From contig NZ_JAXBME010000005.1 of the NCBI RefSeq assembly GCF_033963835.1, positions 186,001 through 250,000 on the forward strand: 64,000 bases of DNA. Direction: 5' to 3'. Both the position numbers and the translations under genes were made by a program. The notes below the pieces were generated by a model. It ran no database searches. It saw only the letters and a list, made by a program, of their open reading frames with translations, and was not told the DNA's origin. The stretch is from Cytobacillus sp. IB215665. Its GTDB lineage: Bacteria > Bacillota > Bacilli > Bacillales > SM2101. Positions 28,530-37,120 of this stretch are shown here, piece after piece (the stretch's first letter is position 1; the number at the start of each line of letters is the position of its first letter).

Positions 28530-28871
28530 ATGCACGAGTTAAGTGTAATTATTCATGTCATAAAATCTGTAGAAGATTTTGCTAAAACGAATGCATTAAC
28601 AAAAATAGACACTTTAGTACTTCAAATTGGCGAGCTTTCCTCATTAATTCCTAAATATATTGAGGCATGTTACCCAGCTGCGGTAGATGGTACAATTTTG
28701 CAGTCTACAAAATTAAAAATTGAGACCTTACCAGGTAATGCGATTTGCAAAAAGTGCAATAAAGTTTTTAATTTAATTGAGAATAATAGTAAGTGCCCGA
28801 AATGCCACATTAAAGACTTTGAGATTTTATGCGGAAAAGAATTTATGATAAAAGAAATTATCGCTTGTTAG
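28530..28871 (+). CDS. hypA: HypA nickel metallochaperone
   Basis: Nickel-binding partner of HypB, 113 residues. The N-terminal MHELSV carries the essential His2 nickel ligand. The zinc finger is formed by CKKC near 72 and CPKC near 90. AGGAGTAGGGGGAG precedes the ATG at 28530. It is separated from hypB by the oxidoreductase gene and a repeat element. It may have its own promoter, because the gap is 386 bases. Confidence 0.9.
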   Translation: MHELSVIIHVIKSVEDFAKTNALTKIDTLVLQIGELSSLIPKYIEACYPAAVDGTILQSTKLKIETLPGNAICKKCNKVFNLIENNSKCPKCHIKDFEILCGKEFMIKEIIAC

Positions 28872-29012
28872 GCTAGGTGTTAATCAACGAGCTACTCAAA
28901 GCATACAACATCCTTGATATGAAATTTAACATTAAACTTCTACCTCTTTTAGAGGTAGAAAATTTAATTGAACACGTGTTTAATTGGTTCTACAAAAGAA
29001 AACGATCAATGC

Positions 29013-29048
29013 AAAAACAGGCTAATTCTCAGTGATTAGCCTGTTTTT
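29013..29048. terminator. Terminator between hypA and the methyltransferase gene
   Basis: AAAAACAGGCTAA (29013-29025) and TTAGCCTGTTTTT (29036-29048) form a perfect 13-bp stem with A- and T-rich flanks, so it can act in both directions. The left arm overlaps a sequence like the right end of the dispersed element (CGATCAATGCAAAAACAG). Confidence 0.8.
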
Positions 29049-29138
29049 GACTATCAAATTGCAACATTGTTATTGAACATATGTAAATATATGCTAAAGT
29101 TGTAAGTGGAAAAAATCATTACATTGAAGGAGAATTGA

Positions 29139-29915
29139 ATGGAGAAACATCTAACATCAAATAATTTCGAAGAGTATGATGATGCCAACTTGTACGATAT
29201 GGAAAACACATTTTTGAATGATATTCCTTTTCTGACCAAGTGGGCTTCTAAACAACATGGTATGATTATAGATTTAGCTTGTGGGACAGGTAGAGCAACG
29301 ATCCCCTTAGCGAAAAAAGGGTATAAACTAATTGGTGTGGATATTTATAAAAGTATGTTGGAACAAGCGAGGAATAAAGCAAATAATCAAAATCTACATA
29401 TAGAATGGGTAGAGCAAGATTGTACCCAGCTAAATTTAAGTGAAGTTGGTTCAATGGTTTATATGGTTGGGAATGGCTTTCAGCATTTTCTTACGAATGA
29501 AGCGCAAAATCACTTGTTGACTTCTGTTAATAGACATTTAGAACATGATGGAATTTTTATTTTTGATACAAGGTTCCCTAGCGTTGAAGAACTGCTGCAA
29601 CCAAGTACAGAAGAGTATTGGAGAACTTACACAAGAAACGACGGAAAAATTGTTGATGTATCAACAATTAGTACATATGACGCACTTAATCAGCTTCAGC
29701 ATTACACCACAATTAGAAAAGTTAAAAATGAACAAGGAATCAAAATAGATGAAACAAGTACACAAATAACTTTGCGATATGTATTTCCAAAAGAAATGGA
29801 ACGCTTGCTTAGTGATAGTGGATTTGAGATTTTACATATATTTAAAGATTGGAATGAAGCACCTATCACCAATGATAGCTATAGCATGATCTTTGTATGT
29901 AGGAAAGTAAAGTAA
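29139..29915 (+). CDS. Class I SAM-dependent methyltransferase
   Basis: A 258-residue protein. The SAM-binding motif I is MIIDLACGTGRATIPLAKKG near 43-62, followed by IGVDIYKSMLEQA (motif II) and a HDGIFIFDTRFPS strand. The C-terminal domain is beta-rich. It resembles small-molecule methyltransferases; the substrate is unknown. GAAGGAG precedes the ATG at 29139. It is monocistronic. Confidence 0.85.
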   Translation: MEKHLTSNNFEEYDDANLYDMENTFLNDIPFLTKWASKQHGMIIDLACGTGRATIPLAKKGYKLIGVDIYKSMLEQARNKANNQNLHIEWVEQDCTQLNLSEVGSMVYMVGNGFQHFLTNEAQNHLLTSVNRHLEHDGIFIFDTRFPSVEELLQPSTEEYWRTYTRNDGKIVDVSTISTYDALNQLQHYTTIRKVKNEQGIKIDETSTQITLRYVFPKEMERLLSDSGFEILHIFKDWNEAPITNDSYSMIFVCRKVK

Positions 29916-30062
29916 TTTGCATATTTTGTTCCATATCAATCAGTCTACTAGATAATGAAAAATAACTTTAAAGTTTATAAAGACGCTTATCTGTTTTAAA
30001 ATGATAAGTAGGTTAGTTTTAAAAAAACCAACTTAATTTTGTGAACAATGGAGGTATGCCAG

Positions 30063-30113
30063 ATGATGTTTAATAATAATTCAAGAAGTCTCAATAATAG
30101 ATTGACCAAGTGA
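30063..30113 (+). CDS. 16-residue leader peptide of the second CD3324-family gene
   Basis: A strong ribosome site, GGAGG at 30050-30054, precedes an ATG at 30063 that opens a 16-codon frame (MMFNNNSRSLNNRLTK) ending at TGA 30111. An earlier ATG at 30048 would include the ribosome site. The codons for NSRS (AATTCAAGAAGT, 30078-30089) mimic the second arm of the hairpin that covers the downstream ribosome site. Role inferred from layout. Confidence 0.5.
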   Translation: MMFNNNSRSLNNRLTK

Positions 30114-30190
30114 GGAATTGCGATAAAGAAGAAAAAATATTTAATATATTTTTATAACCAATACATAAGATTAAGATTCATATAATTGTA

Positions 30191-30223
30191 ACTCCTTAAA
30201 TTTAAGAAACAAATTCAAGGAGT
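30191..30223 (+). promoter_or_regulatory. Hairpin hiding the ribosome site of the second CD3324-family gene
   Basis: ACTCCTTAAATTT (30191-30203) pairs with AAATTCAAGGAGT (30211-30223) with one mismatch in 13 and a seven-base loop. The second arm contains AAGGAG (30217-30222), the ribosome site for the ATG at 30232. The first arm can also pair (10 of 12) with 30078-30089 inside the leader ORF, which would open the site. Confidence 0.65.
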
Positions 30224-30231
30224 GGATTATA

Positions 30232-30507
30232 ATGAAATATATTAACGCTAATAATGTCTTACCAGAACAACTAATTTTAGAAATACAAAAATATGTTCAA
30301 GGACAAGTAGTTTATATACCTAACACTGAAGGAGCTCGGAAAAAATGGGGTGAAAATTCAGGTAATAGGGAATATTTAAACTGTAGAAATAAAAAAATCT
30401 GTGAAGAATTTAATACTGGGATAACTATTGACGACCTCGCAGAAAAATATTGTCTTTCTGTACATAGCATCAAAAAAATAGTTTATTCAAAGAAGATAGA
30501 ACACTGA
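30232..30507 (+). CDS. CD3324-family helix-turn-helix protein (copy 2)
   Basis: A 91-residue paralog of the gene at 4675: EIQKYVQGQVVYIPNTEG, KKWGENSGNREYLNCRNK and the C-terminal helix-turn-helix (TIDDLAEKYCLSVHSIKKIVYSKK) align without gaps. The acidic/basic balance differs and it carries two cysteines. AAGGAG lies nine bases before the ATG but is buried in a hairpin. A terminator overlaps the stop codon. Its target and role are unknown. Confidence 0.8.
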   Translation: MKYINANNVLPEQLILEIQKYVQGQVVYIPNTEGARKKWGENSGNREYLNCRNKKICEEFNTGITIDDLAEKYCLSVHSIKKIVYSKKIEH

Positions 30508-30534
30508 ATGGATTAATCCATTCAGTGTTTTTTT
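30501..30534 (+). terminator. Terminator of the second CD3324-family gene
   Basis: ACACTGAATGGA (30501-30512) pairs perfectly with TCCATTCAGTGT (30517-30528), followed by a run of seven T. The stem overlaps the stop codon. Confidence 0.9.
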
Positions 30535-30541
30535 ATTTAAT

Positions 30542-30699
30542 GGCTGTTGTCGCATTATTTTTTGCTTTACGCAATAAGAGCTAAACATGGATATCGTTTA
30601 CGTTCTTGGCATCTTTTCTACTTTTCCAATTATTGAGCTCTCATAAAACCCATCATACTGCTCATTATTAAAAAATAGCAACAAACTTAGAAAAGAGTC
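30542..30699 (-). repeat. Dispersed MITE-like element, copy 5 (minus orientation)
   Basis: On the minus strand it begins AGACTCTTTTCTAAGTTTG and ends GCGACAACAGCC, with AGAAAAGATGCC in the core. It lies directly after the terminator of the CD3324 gene. The rest of the gap to 30895 shows nothing supported. Confidence 0.65.
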
Positions 30700-30895
30700 T
30701 ATGTAAAAAACAATTATATTAATATTTTATATATTCTTTAGCAGTTGATAGAAATAAAATGAATTAAAAGAAAGAGAATGTTTCTTATGCTCTTAATAAT
30801 CTAGTATTTAATTGTTGTTATTAAATCTAAAGCTAAAAAGCATTGTTAAAGTAATTTAATCCATATAAATATAGTAGAAAAAGGGTGGAAATGAT

Positions 30896-32561
30896 ATGAA
30901 ATTCGAAACGTTGATATACAAACGTCCAAACATGGAAGAAATTAAAGTTATATTTCAACCAACTTTAAAAAAATTTAAAAATGCTAAAAGGGTTGAAGAG
31001 CAAGAAGAAACGATGCATGAGTTGAACAAGATATGGAATGATATTTTTACTATGATCAATCTTTGTAATATCCTACAAATAGGAACAAGAATATTTAGAT
31101 GAAATCCAGCCATTGTTAGAAGAACTAAGCTCTGCTTATTACCAAGAGCTAGTAAATTGTAAATTTCGAACGGAACTTGAGACCAAGTTTGGAAAGCAGC
31201 TATTCTTGTTAGCCGATGCAGAGTTAAAAACTTTTTCTCCAGAAGTTATTGAAGAGTTACAGTTAGAAAATAAACTAATAACAGAATACACAGAGTTGTT
31301 AGCTTCTGCAAAAATCGTTTTTGAAGGAGAAGAGTATACTCTTCCTCAGCTAAGTGTACATGCAGAATCAACTGACAGAAGTATACGCAAAAAAGCGAAT
31401 GAGGCACGTTATGGTTTCTTTAAAGAACATGCAAACCACCTAGATGATATTTTCGATAAACTTGTAAAAGTCCGTACAGATATTGCTGTTAAATTAGGGT
31501 ATGAAAATTTTGTAGAGCTCGGATATTGTCAAATGAAAAGAACCGATTTTAACTCTGAAATGGTAAAGAGCTTTCGGGCACAAGTTCTTGAATTAATTGT
31601 TCCACTTGCATCTAAAATAAGAGAAAGGCAGAAACAACGCATAGGAGTGGAATCTTTAAAGTATTACGATGAAGAATTTAAATTTAAGACAGGTAATGCA
31701 ATCCCTAAAGGTGGTCCAGAATGGATTGTAACTAATGGGAAAAGAATGTATGAAGAGTTATCACCAGAAACGAATGAATTTTTTAATTTTATGATTGAGA
31801 ACAATTTAATGGATCTTGTTTCAAAAAGAGGTAAATCGATTGGTGGATTTTGTGAATATGTAGAGAATTTTAAGGTGCCGTTTATTTTTGCAAATTTTAA
31901 TGGAACCTCAGGTGATATTGATGTCTTAACCCATGAAGCTGGCCATGCTTTTCAACTATATGAATCGAGGAATTTAAAGATACCCGAATATTATTGGCCT
32001 ACGTATGAAGCAAGTGAAATCCATTCAATGAGTATGGAGTTTTTTACTTGGCCGTGGATGGATTTGTTTTTTAAAGAAAATACAGCTAAGTATAAGTTTT
32101 CGCATTTAAGTGAAGCTTTATTATTTCTTCCGTATGGAGTGGCTGTTGATGAATTTCAACATTTTATTTATGAAAATCCAGAAATTACGCCGAAGGAAAG
32201 AAATCAGGCTTGGAGAAAGATTGAAAAGAAATACTTACCCCACCGTGATTACGATGGCAATGAATATTTAGAGCAAGGTGGATTTTGGCAACGTCAAATG
32301 CATATCTTTGAGTCACCATTTTACTATATTGATTATGCACTAGCACAAATTTGTGCTTTCCAATTTTGGAAGCGATCAAGAGAGGATTATCAAGCAGCAT
32401 GGAATAGTTATGTGCAAATCTGTAAGTTAGGAGGAAGTAAGTCATTCATAGAGCTTATAAAAAGTATAAATTTACTTTCTCCATTTGAAGCAGGGTGTGT
32501 ACAGTCCGTCATTGGTGAGATTGATGAATGGTTAAACAATGTAGACGATAAAAAGCTTTAA
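30896..32561 (+). pseudogene. M3-family oligoendopeptidase gene broken by a frameshift
   Basis: The N-terminal frame from ATG 30896 reads MKFETLIYKRPNMEEIKVIF..., typical of the M3 family, and loses sense after INLCNI near 31070. The family sequence resumes in another frame at about 31087 (EQEYLDEIQPLLEELSSAY) and stays open to 32561. It includes the intact zinc site HEAGHAFQLYE and a downstream glutamate (YEASEIHSM). Members normally carry about 15-20 residues between these blocks, so a short deletion with frame change is likely. No good internal start restores the N-terminus, so the product is probably inactive, unless this is a sequencing error. Confidence 0.75.
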
Positions 32562-33147
32562 ATAATGAAGATACTTTAAAATTTATAAAAGCCTCTTGAT
32601 AAAGGAACAATCCTCCAAGTAAAAGCATATTATCTTCTAGTAATCTGGTCGAAAAAGAGGAATTATCAATTGCATTCTAGTATATATTATCTAGCCGTGT
32701 AATTTAAACATGGGCTTAATTCTTATGCCAACAACAAGACACAATTTTTTACATATGAATAAATGTTTGAGAATTAAAAACAGACTTGAGAAGTTAAATA
32801 AAAAAGTAACCTAGTTGATACTTGTCTCATGTTGGTTGTTCAATGTAATTTTACGACGATGGCGCGATTGCTCGGCACAAAAGCAGTCGCGCATTTTGTG
32901 GACAATTATGATAACTGAATAAAGTTTATCGTGCTCACGTTATGAAAGTTGCTGGTAGATAGAGATGAAAAAAAGAAATAAAAAATGCAATAACCGTTAA
33001 CTTTAATAATGCTGAATTTTTCGCAAAAAATAAATTACAACATAAAATAACTTTCATATGGGTTATTTATTTTTGAATAACCTTTTTTATTTGTGTGAAT
33101 TTTTTAATATTCCTGGAATATGTACTTTGTGTGGGGGAGTGAATAAC
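32562..33147. other. Intergenic region with a GC-rich hairpin
   Basis: No supported gene. A strong hairpin stands out: GCGCGATTGCT (32862-32872) pairs with AGCAGTCGCGC (32882-32892) with one G-T pair, and ATTTTGTGG follows. It is far more GC-rich than its surroundings and could be a terminator or the core of an RNA, but no gene ends nearby. Confidence 0.45.
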
Positions 33148-33471
33148 ATGATTGATTTATTGGATATTTGGGTTAAGGATCATTATGAATTTTTTATAGG
33201 GAGTGTAACATTCGTTGCTTTAACAGCTCTTATGATTATGTCTATTTTTCAAAAAAAGATTGGTGGCGAAGGCGAAAGGGCATATAACACTAAGTTAAAA
33301 ATAGCTTATTCAATGTACATCACATTATTGTTAGTGCTAACTGCTTTTATTCTTGTTATGCCTAGTAACGCAATGTTTTATCGACAGTATTTGGTTATTT
33401 GTATCGTGTTATCTATAATAGTCGGAGCAATTTATACTGTTAAGTTATATTTAAACCATCAAAAAAAGTGA
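33148..33471 (+). CDS. Small membrane protein, function unknown
   Basis: A 107-residue protein with three hydrophobic helices (FFIGSVTFVALTALMIMSIF, IAYSMYITLLLVLTAFILVM, YLVICIVLSIIVGAIYTVKLYL). The start is ATG 33148 behind GGGGGAG; 30 earlier in-frame codons have no ribosome site. It is not recognised as a named family. Confidence 0.6.
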   Translation: MIDLLDIWVKDHYEFFIGSVTFVALTALMIMSIFQKKIGGEGERAYNTKLKIAYSMYITLLLVLTAFILVMPSNAMFYRQYLVICIVLSIIVGAIYTVKLYLNHQKK

Positions 33472-33671
33472 TGTGTATTGTAGCTATTCATGATTTTTTG
33501 TGAAAAATAATGATCGTGGTATTGTTGTATTTTACTGAAATTGCTGAACTCAATAATCTAAGAAAAAGACAACTTCATGCTATATAAATATTTAAGTGAC
33601 TTAAAATTCTTATGAAAAGGTCGTTACTAAATTTACTACTAATTAATTATAGTTGGAGGTAAGGAAATCCA

Positions 33672-34202
33672 ATGATTTATGTAATAAGACACGGTCAAAC
33701 AGACTTAAACAAGGAACGTAAAATGCAAGGAAGAATAGGGTTACCGTTAAATGAAATTGGCATAGAGCAAGCAGAAAAATTAAGAGCGAAACTTCAAAAT
33801 ATACAGTTTGATTTTGTATTTTCTTCTCCACAAGAGCGAGCAATCCAAACAGCAGAAATTGTGAGTGGAAAAGAGGTAATAATTGATAGTAGGATTGACG
33901 TTTTTGACTTAGGAGAAGCTGACGGTTTACATGTAAGTGAAGTTAAAATGGCTGGACCTGTGCCAAATTCAACTGTATATAAAGGCGTTGAAGATAAAAA
34001 TAGATTCATAGAAAGGGTATTTGACTTTATGAGAGAACTAGAAAATAAGTTTGAAAACGAAGAAGTTAATATTCTTTTGTGCGGTCATAGATGTACGACA
34101 GGCTGTATTGGAGCATATTTTAACGGTATCCCAAAGAACAGTAATATTTTACAATATTCATCAGACACTGGACACTATAAAATATTCAATTTTAGCAATT
34201 AA
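33672..34202 (+). CDS. Histidine phosphatase family protein (copy 2)
   Basis: A 176-residue phosphatase with the classical RHGQTDLN motif at residues 6-13, SSPQERAIQTAE near 50, and the second histidine in LLCGHRCTTG near 140. GGAGGTAAGG precedes the ATG at 33672. It is more like the cobC/phosphoglycerate-mutase core than the copy at 8193. The substrate is unknown. Confidence 0.88.
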   Translation: MIYVIRHGQTDLNKERKMQGRIGLPLNEIGIEQAEKLRAKLQNIQFDFVFSSPQERAIQTAEIVSGKEVIIDSRIDVFDLGEADGLHVSEVKMAGPVPNSTVYKGVEDKNRFIERVFDFMRELENKFENEEVNILLCGHRCTTGCIGAYFNGIPKNSNILQYSSDTGHYKIFNFSN

Positions 34203-34231
34203 TAGTTTGAAAAAAAAATTTCTCAAATAGA

Positions 34232-34372
34232 GTTTTTCAAATAATCGATGAGAACCTTACTGGGAAAGATGAAATTTATCGTTCTGCATCATTAAAAGAA
34301 CGAGCAAAAGAGTTTAATGAGCTATTACAAAATCCTGAAATAAAAGTTTACGAAAAGAGCCTTTCTTTATGA
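34232..34372 (+). pseudogene. Gene-tail remnant fused to a repeat end
   Basis: A 46-codon open stretch with no start codon reads as good protein (FQIIDENLTGKDEIYRSAS, then LKERAKEFNELLQNPEIKV) and then runs into the end of the dispersed element (34343-34363, minus orientation), which supplies its last codons and stop. It looks like the 3' end of a lost gene. The family is not recognised. Confidence 0.45.
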
Positions 34373-34574
34373 AAATGATATGATTAGTTGTTTCTTATTA
34401 AATGTTATATCAAAATTAAATAGTACCTCTCTAAAGTGATAGAATTATTTTAATATTTAATCTTTTTCAAGTAATCTTTCATTTTATTTTTCTTTAAGTA
34501 TAATTAAAATGGAAAATAATTATACTTAAAGATAATTTTGTAAAAACAGTACTTTAAGTAGGGAAGGGTTTGTT

Positions 34575-35627
34575 ATGAAAAAGTTCTTATCATTTATGCT
34601 AGTGTTAATTTTAATCCTGCCTTCAACAGCTGCATCTGCCAGTATAGAGGAATGGGATACACCTATTGGTGGGATAAAAAATACGATTCAAAAAGGCATT
34701 GATATAGGCATTGTTCCAGAAAGATTACAATCACAATATACTAATCCTATAACACGGGAAGAGTTTGCAGAGCTCCTAGTAAATGCTATATTTATAGAAT
34801 TACAAAATACAGACTATACTCTATTTTGGACGAAAGAGATGGTATTAGATAGAGTAACAATAGATACTCCATTTTATGATACAGATTTAGATCACGTTAA
34901 GCTTGCCTATATAATTGGAAGTGTAAAAGGAATAACAGAAACATCATTTTTACCTAATAATCTAGTTACACAAGGCCAGGTTGTTGACATGTTAATGAAT
35001 ACATTTAACATGGAAAATATTAAGGAAGATTTAACAGGAGAGATGAAGTACTCTGAAGCTGAAGGTTTAGAGGGTTATGTTAATCAGCTTGTGGACTCAT
35101 CCTTAAGTTTTGCTTCAGCAAAAACTAAATGGGCCATTGGAGAAGACTATAACTCTAATAACATTTCTAGAGAACAAGCTATTTTAATTGTAATGAGACT
35201 GATGGACCGTATGGACTATACAACGTTACAGTTAAGGGGAGCTATTAATGCGAACCCTATTTATGATGACTTAAAATACAGCATTGGTAAGGACTATGTT
35301 AATGTAACATATGTTGATAATAATTACAGTGCTTCTGAAAAATTATTGGAGAAATATTGGGCAACATTTAATATAACGAAAGATCTAAAATCAGGATATA
35401 TTCATGAGAAAGCGCTGATGCTGTATCCATTCAAAGATGATTTGTTAATTGAAGATTATCCTTGGATATCCTCATTAATATTAACAGGAGAAAGCTCTAA
35501 TATAGACTATGGACATATGTTGGTAGACACTTTCTCTAAAGGTCATTTACTAGAATTTACACTTCTAAGCAATCTAGAGCAAAATAATGAGAATGAGGAT
35601 GCTAATAACCCTGTACATATAAAGTAG
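34575..35627 (+). CDS. Secreted protein with S-layer homology (SLH)-like repeats
   Basis: A 350-residue protein with a clear signal peptide (MKKFLSFMLVLILILPSTAASA). Three SLH-type motifs end in ITREEFAELLVNAI (near 64), VTQGQVVDMLMNTF (near 136) and ISREQAILIVMRLM (near 206), each preceded by a helix as in SLH domains. The C-terminal 130 residues are unrelated. It is probably held at the cell wall by pyruvylated polymers. GGGAAGGG precedes the ATG at 34575. A terminator follows at 35691. Confidence 0.8.
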   Translation: MKKFLSFMLVLILILPSTAASASIEEWDTPIGGIKNTIQKGIDIGIVPERLQSQYTNPITREEFAELLVNAIFIELQNTDYTLFWTKEMVLDRVTIDTPFYDTDLDHVKLAYIIGSVKGITETSFLPNNLVTQGQVVDMLMNTFNMENIKEDLTGEMKYSEAEGLEGYVNQLVDSSLSFASAKTKWAIGEDYNSNNISREQAILIVMRLMDRMDYTTLQLRGAINANPIYDDLKYSIGKDYVNVTYVDNNYSASEKLLEKYWATFNITKDLKSGYIHEKALMLYPFKDDLLIEDYPWISSLILTGESSNIDYGHMLVDTFSKGHLLEFTLLSNLEQNNENEDANNPVHIK

Positions 35628-35690
35628 GAAAGATTTAATTTTAACAAAAAAAATGATAGATCTTTATTCATTATAAAGGCAAATAAATCA

Positions 35691-35736
35691 AGGTAAGTAT
35701 GTATTACATCATGTAATATATACTTACCTGTTTTTC
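35691..35736 (+). terminator. Terminator of the SLH-protein gene
   Basis: AGGTAAGTA (35691-35699) and TACTTACCT (35721-35729) form the base of a longer AT-rich stem, and GTTTTTC follows. Confidence 0.7.
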
Positions 35737-35742
35737 ATTAAA

Positions 35743-35888
35743 GGCTCTATTCAAAAACTCTGTTACTTTTTTCACTTCTATTTGAGTAATTGGTAATTAT
35801 GATTATTATAATAGAAGTGAAAAGAGATGCCCTGAACGTTAGTGGTTAGCTCTTATTGCGAAATGGAACAATTAATGTGAAAACAGCC
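35743..35888 (+). repeat. Dispersed MITE-like element, copy 6
   Basis: It begins GGCTCTATTCAAAAACTC and ends ATTAATGTGAAAACAGCC. The core has AAAAGAGATGCCCTGAACG and TTAGCTCTTATTGCG. An internal inverted repeat, TCACTTCTAT / ATAGAAGTGA, is also present. Confidence 0.7.
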
Positions 35889-36094
35889 TAATTTAAAGTT
35901 TTATTCATCCTAGGTGTAAATGATGGATGTTTTTATATGTCTTTTTGAGTTGATTTTTCAACCAAATGAGTAAAGTTCCCATTTGGTGTACAGAATGCAT
36001 AGGTTTGTTTGAATATGATACGTTCTCCCCCACATGACAACAGAATTTGTTATGTGACTTGAGGGGGGAGTAAGTAATTAAGGAGGTATGGTTT

Positions 36095-36901
36095 ATGACT
36101 GATTTCGGTGAAAACTTATTTAAAGGTACGGCTAGGTATTATTCAAGATTTAGACCTTTATATCCAGCTTCTTTAGTAAGATATATAATCGATAGGTTTT
36201 CACTTGACGGTAAAGGTCAGATGCTGGATTTAGGTTGTGGAACTGGGCAATTAACATGCAGATTTAGTGATTGGTTTGAAAACTTAATCGGGATAGACAC
36301 CGAGTCTGAAATGTTACAAGAAGCAATGCATCTTAGCAGGGAATGTAGGGTCGAGAATGTTGAGTGGTTCCATGGAGACCTTGATTCGTATAAACGAGTT
36401 CATAATAATAACAATTTTAGATTTGTAGCAATCGCAAAAGCATTTCATTGGATGGATAGAGAAAAGGTGCTTAATACTTTATATGAAATGGTTTCCTATG
36501 GAGGTGGTGTTGCCATCATAGATAATTATTCTCCAAATAAAGAACTATTACCGTGGCAAAGAAAAGTGAACGAAGTAGTTCAACATTGGTATGGAACTGA
36601 AAGAAGGGCAGGTAATACAACATATATTCACCCAACAATAAGTCATGAAGAAATTATTGCTAACTCAACATTCGACTTAGAATTATACAGCTTACCAGCC
36701 TATGAGCAAATATGGACAATAGAATCAATCATTGGTAACTTATATTCAACTTCCTTTGGGACAAAACGGTTTTTAGGAAACAATGTTCCCTTATTTGAAA
36801 AACATTTGGCAGAAGAATTATGTAAATTTAATAATGGTGGTGTTTTTAAAGAACAAATTCAACTTTCAATCAAACTCGCTGTAAAGAATTATAAAAGATA
36901 A
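36095..36901 (+). CDS. Class I SAM-dependent methyltransferase
   Basis: A 268-residue protein starting FGENLFKGTARYYSRFRPLYP, a common start for YcgJ/UbiE-like methyltransferases. SAM motif I is MLDLGCGTGQLT near 44-55, with IGIDTESEMLQEA next. AKAFHWMDREKVL near 125 is the family's FHW motif. AAGGAGG precedes the ATG at 36095. It stands alone and the substrate is unknown. Confidence 0.87.
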   Translation: MTDFGENLFKGTARYYSRFRPLYPASLVRYIIDRFSLDGKGQMLDLGCGTGQLTCRFSDWFENLIGIDTESEMLQEAMHLSRECRVENVEWFHGDLDSYKRVHNNNNFRFVAIAKAFHWMDREKVLNTLYEMVSYGGGVAIIDNYSPNKELLPWQRKVNEVVQHWYGTERRAGNTTYIHPTISHEEIIANSTFDLELYSLPAYEQIWTIESIIGNLYSTSFGTKRFLGNNVPLFEKHLAEELCKFNNGGVFKEQIQLSIKLAVKNYKR

Positions 36902-37056
36902 TTGTGCAACGGTATCTTTTAGATAAATAAATAAGATTTTTGAACATTTGGTTGATAAGTAGTTCAAACTATAAGGTTGGCTAAAAAATATAGGAAGACT
37001 TTAATGTACTCATTTTGCGACTAAGTGTGAAAAGAAAGCGGGATATACGATTAATA

Positions 37057-37081
37057 GAGTGGGAATGTAGTTCTCCCACTC
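37057..37081 (-). terminator. Terminator of the secreted-toxin-like gene
   Basis: GAGTGGGA (37057-37064) and TCCCACTC (37074-37081) form a perfect stem 40 bases past the stop codon of the minus-strand gene. The following T-run is short. Confidence 0.55.
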
Positions 37082-37120
37082 AGATTATGTCATTCAAACT
37101 ATTAAACTTAACGATAGTGA

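Noticed and set aside
32862-32892. GC-rich hairpin considered as a tRNA or small RNA gene
   Set aside because: There is no cloverleaf, no CCA-type end and no promoter that I can place; I list it only as a hairpin in the intergenic entry.
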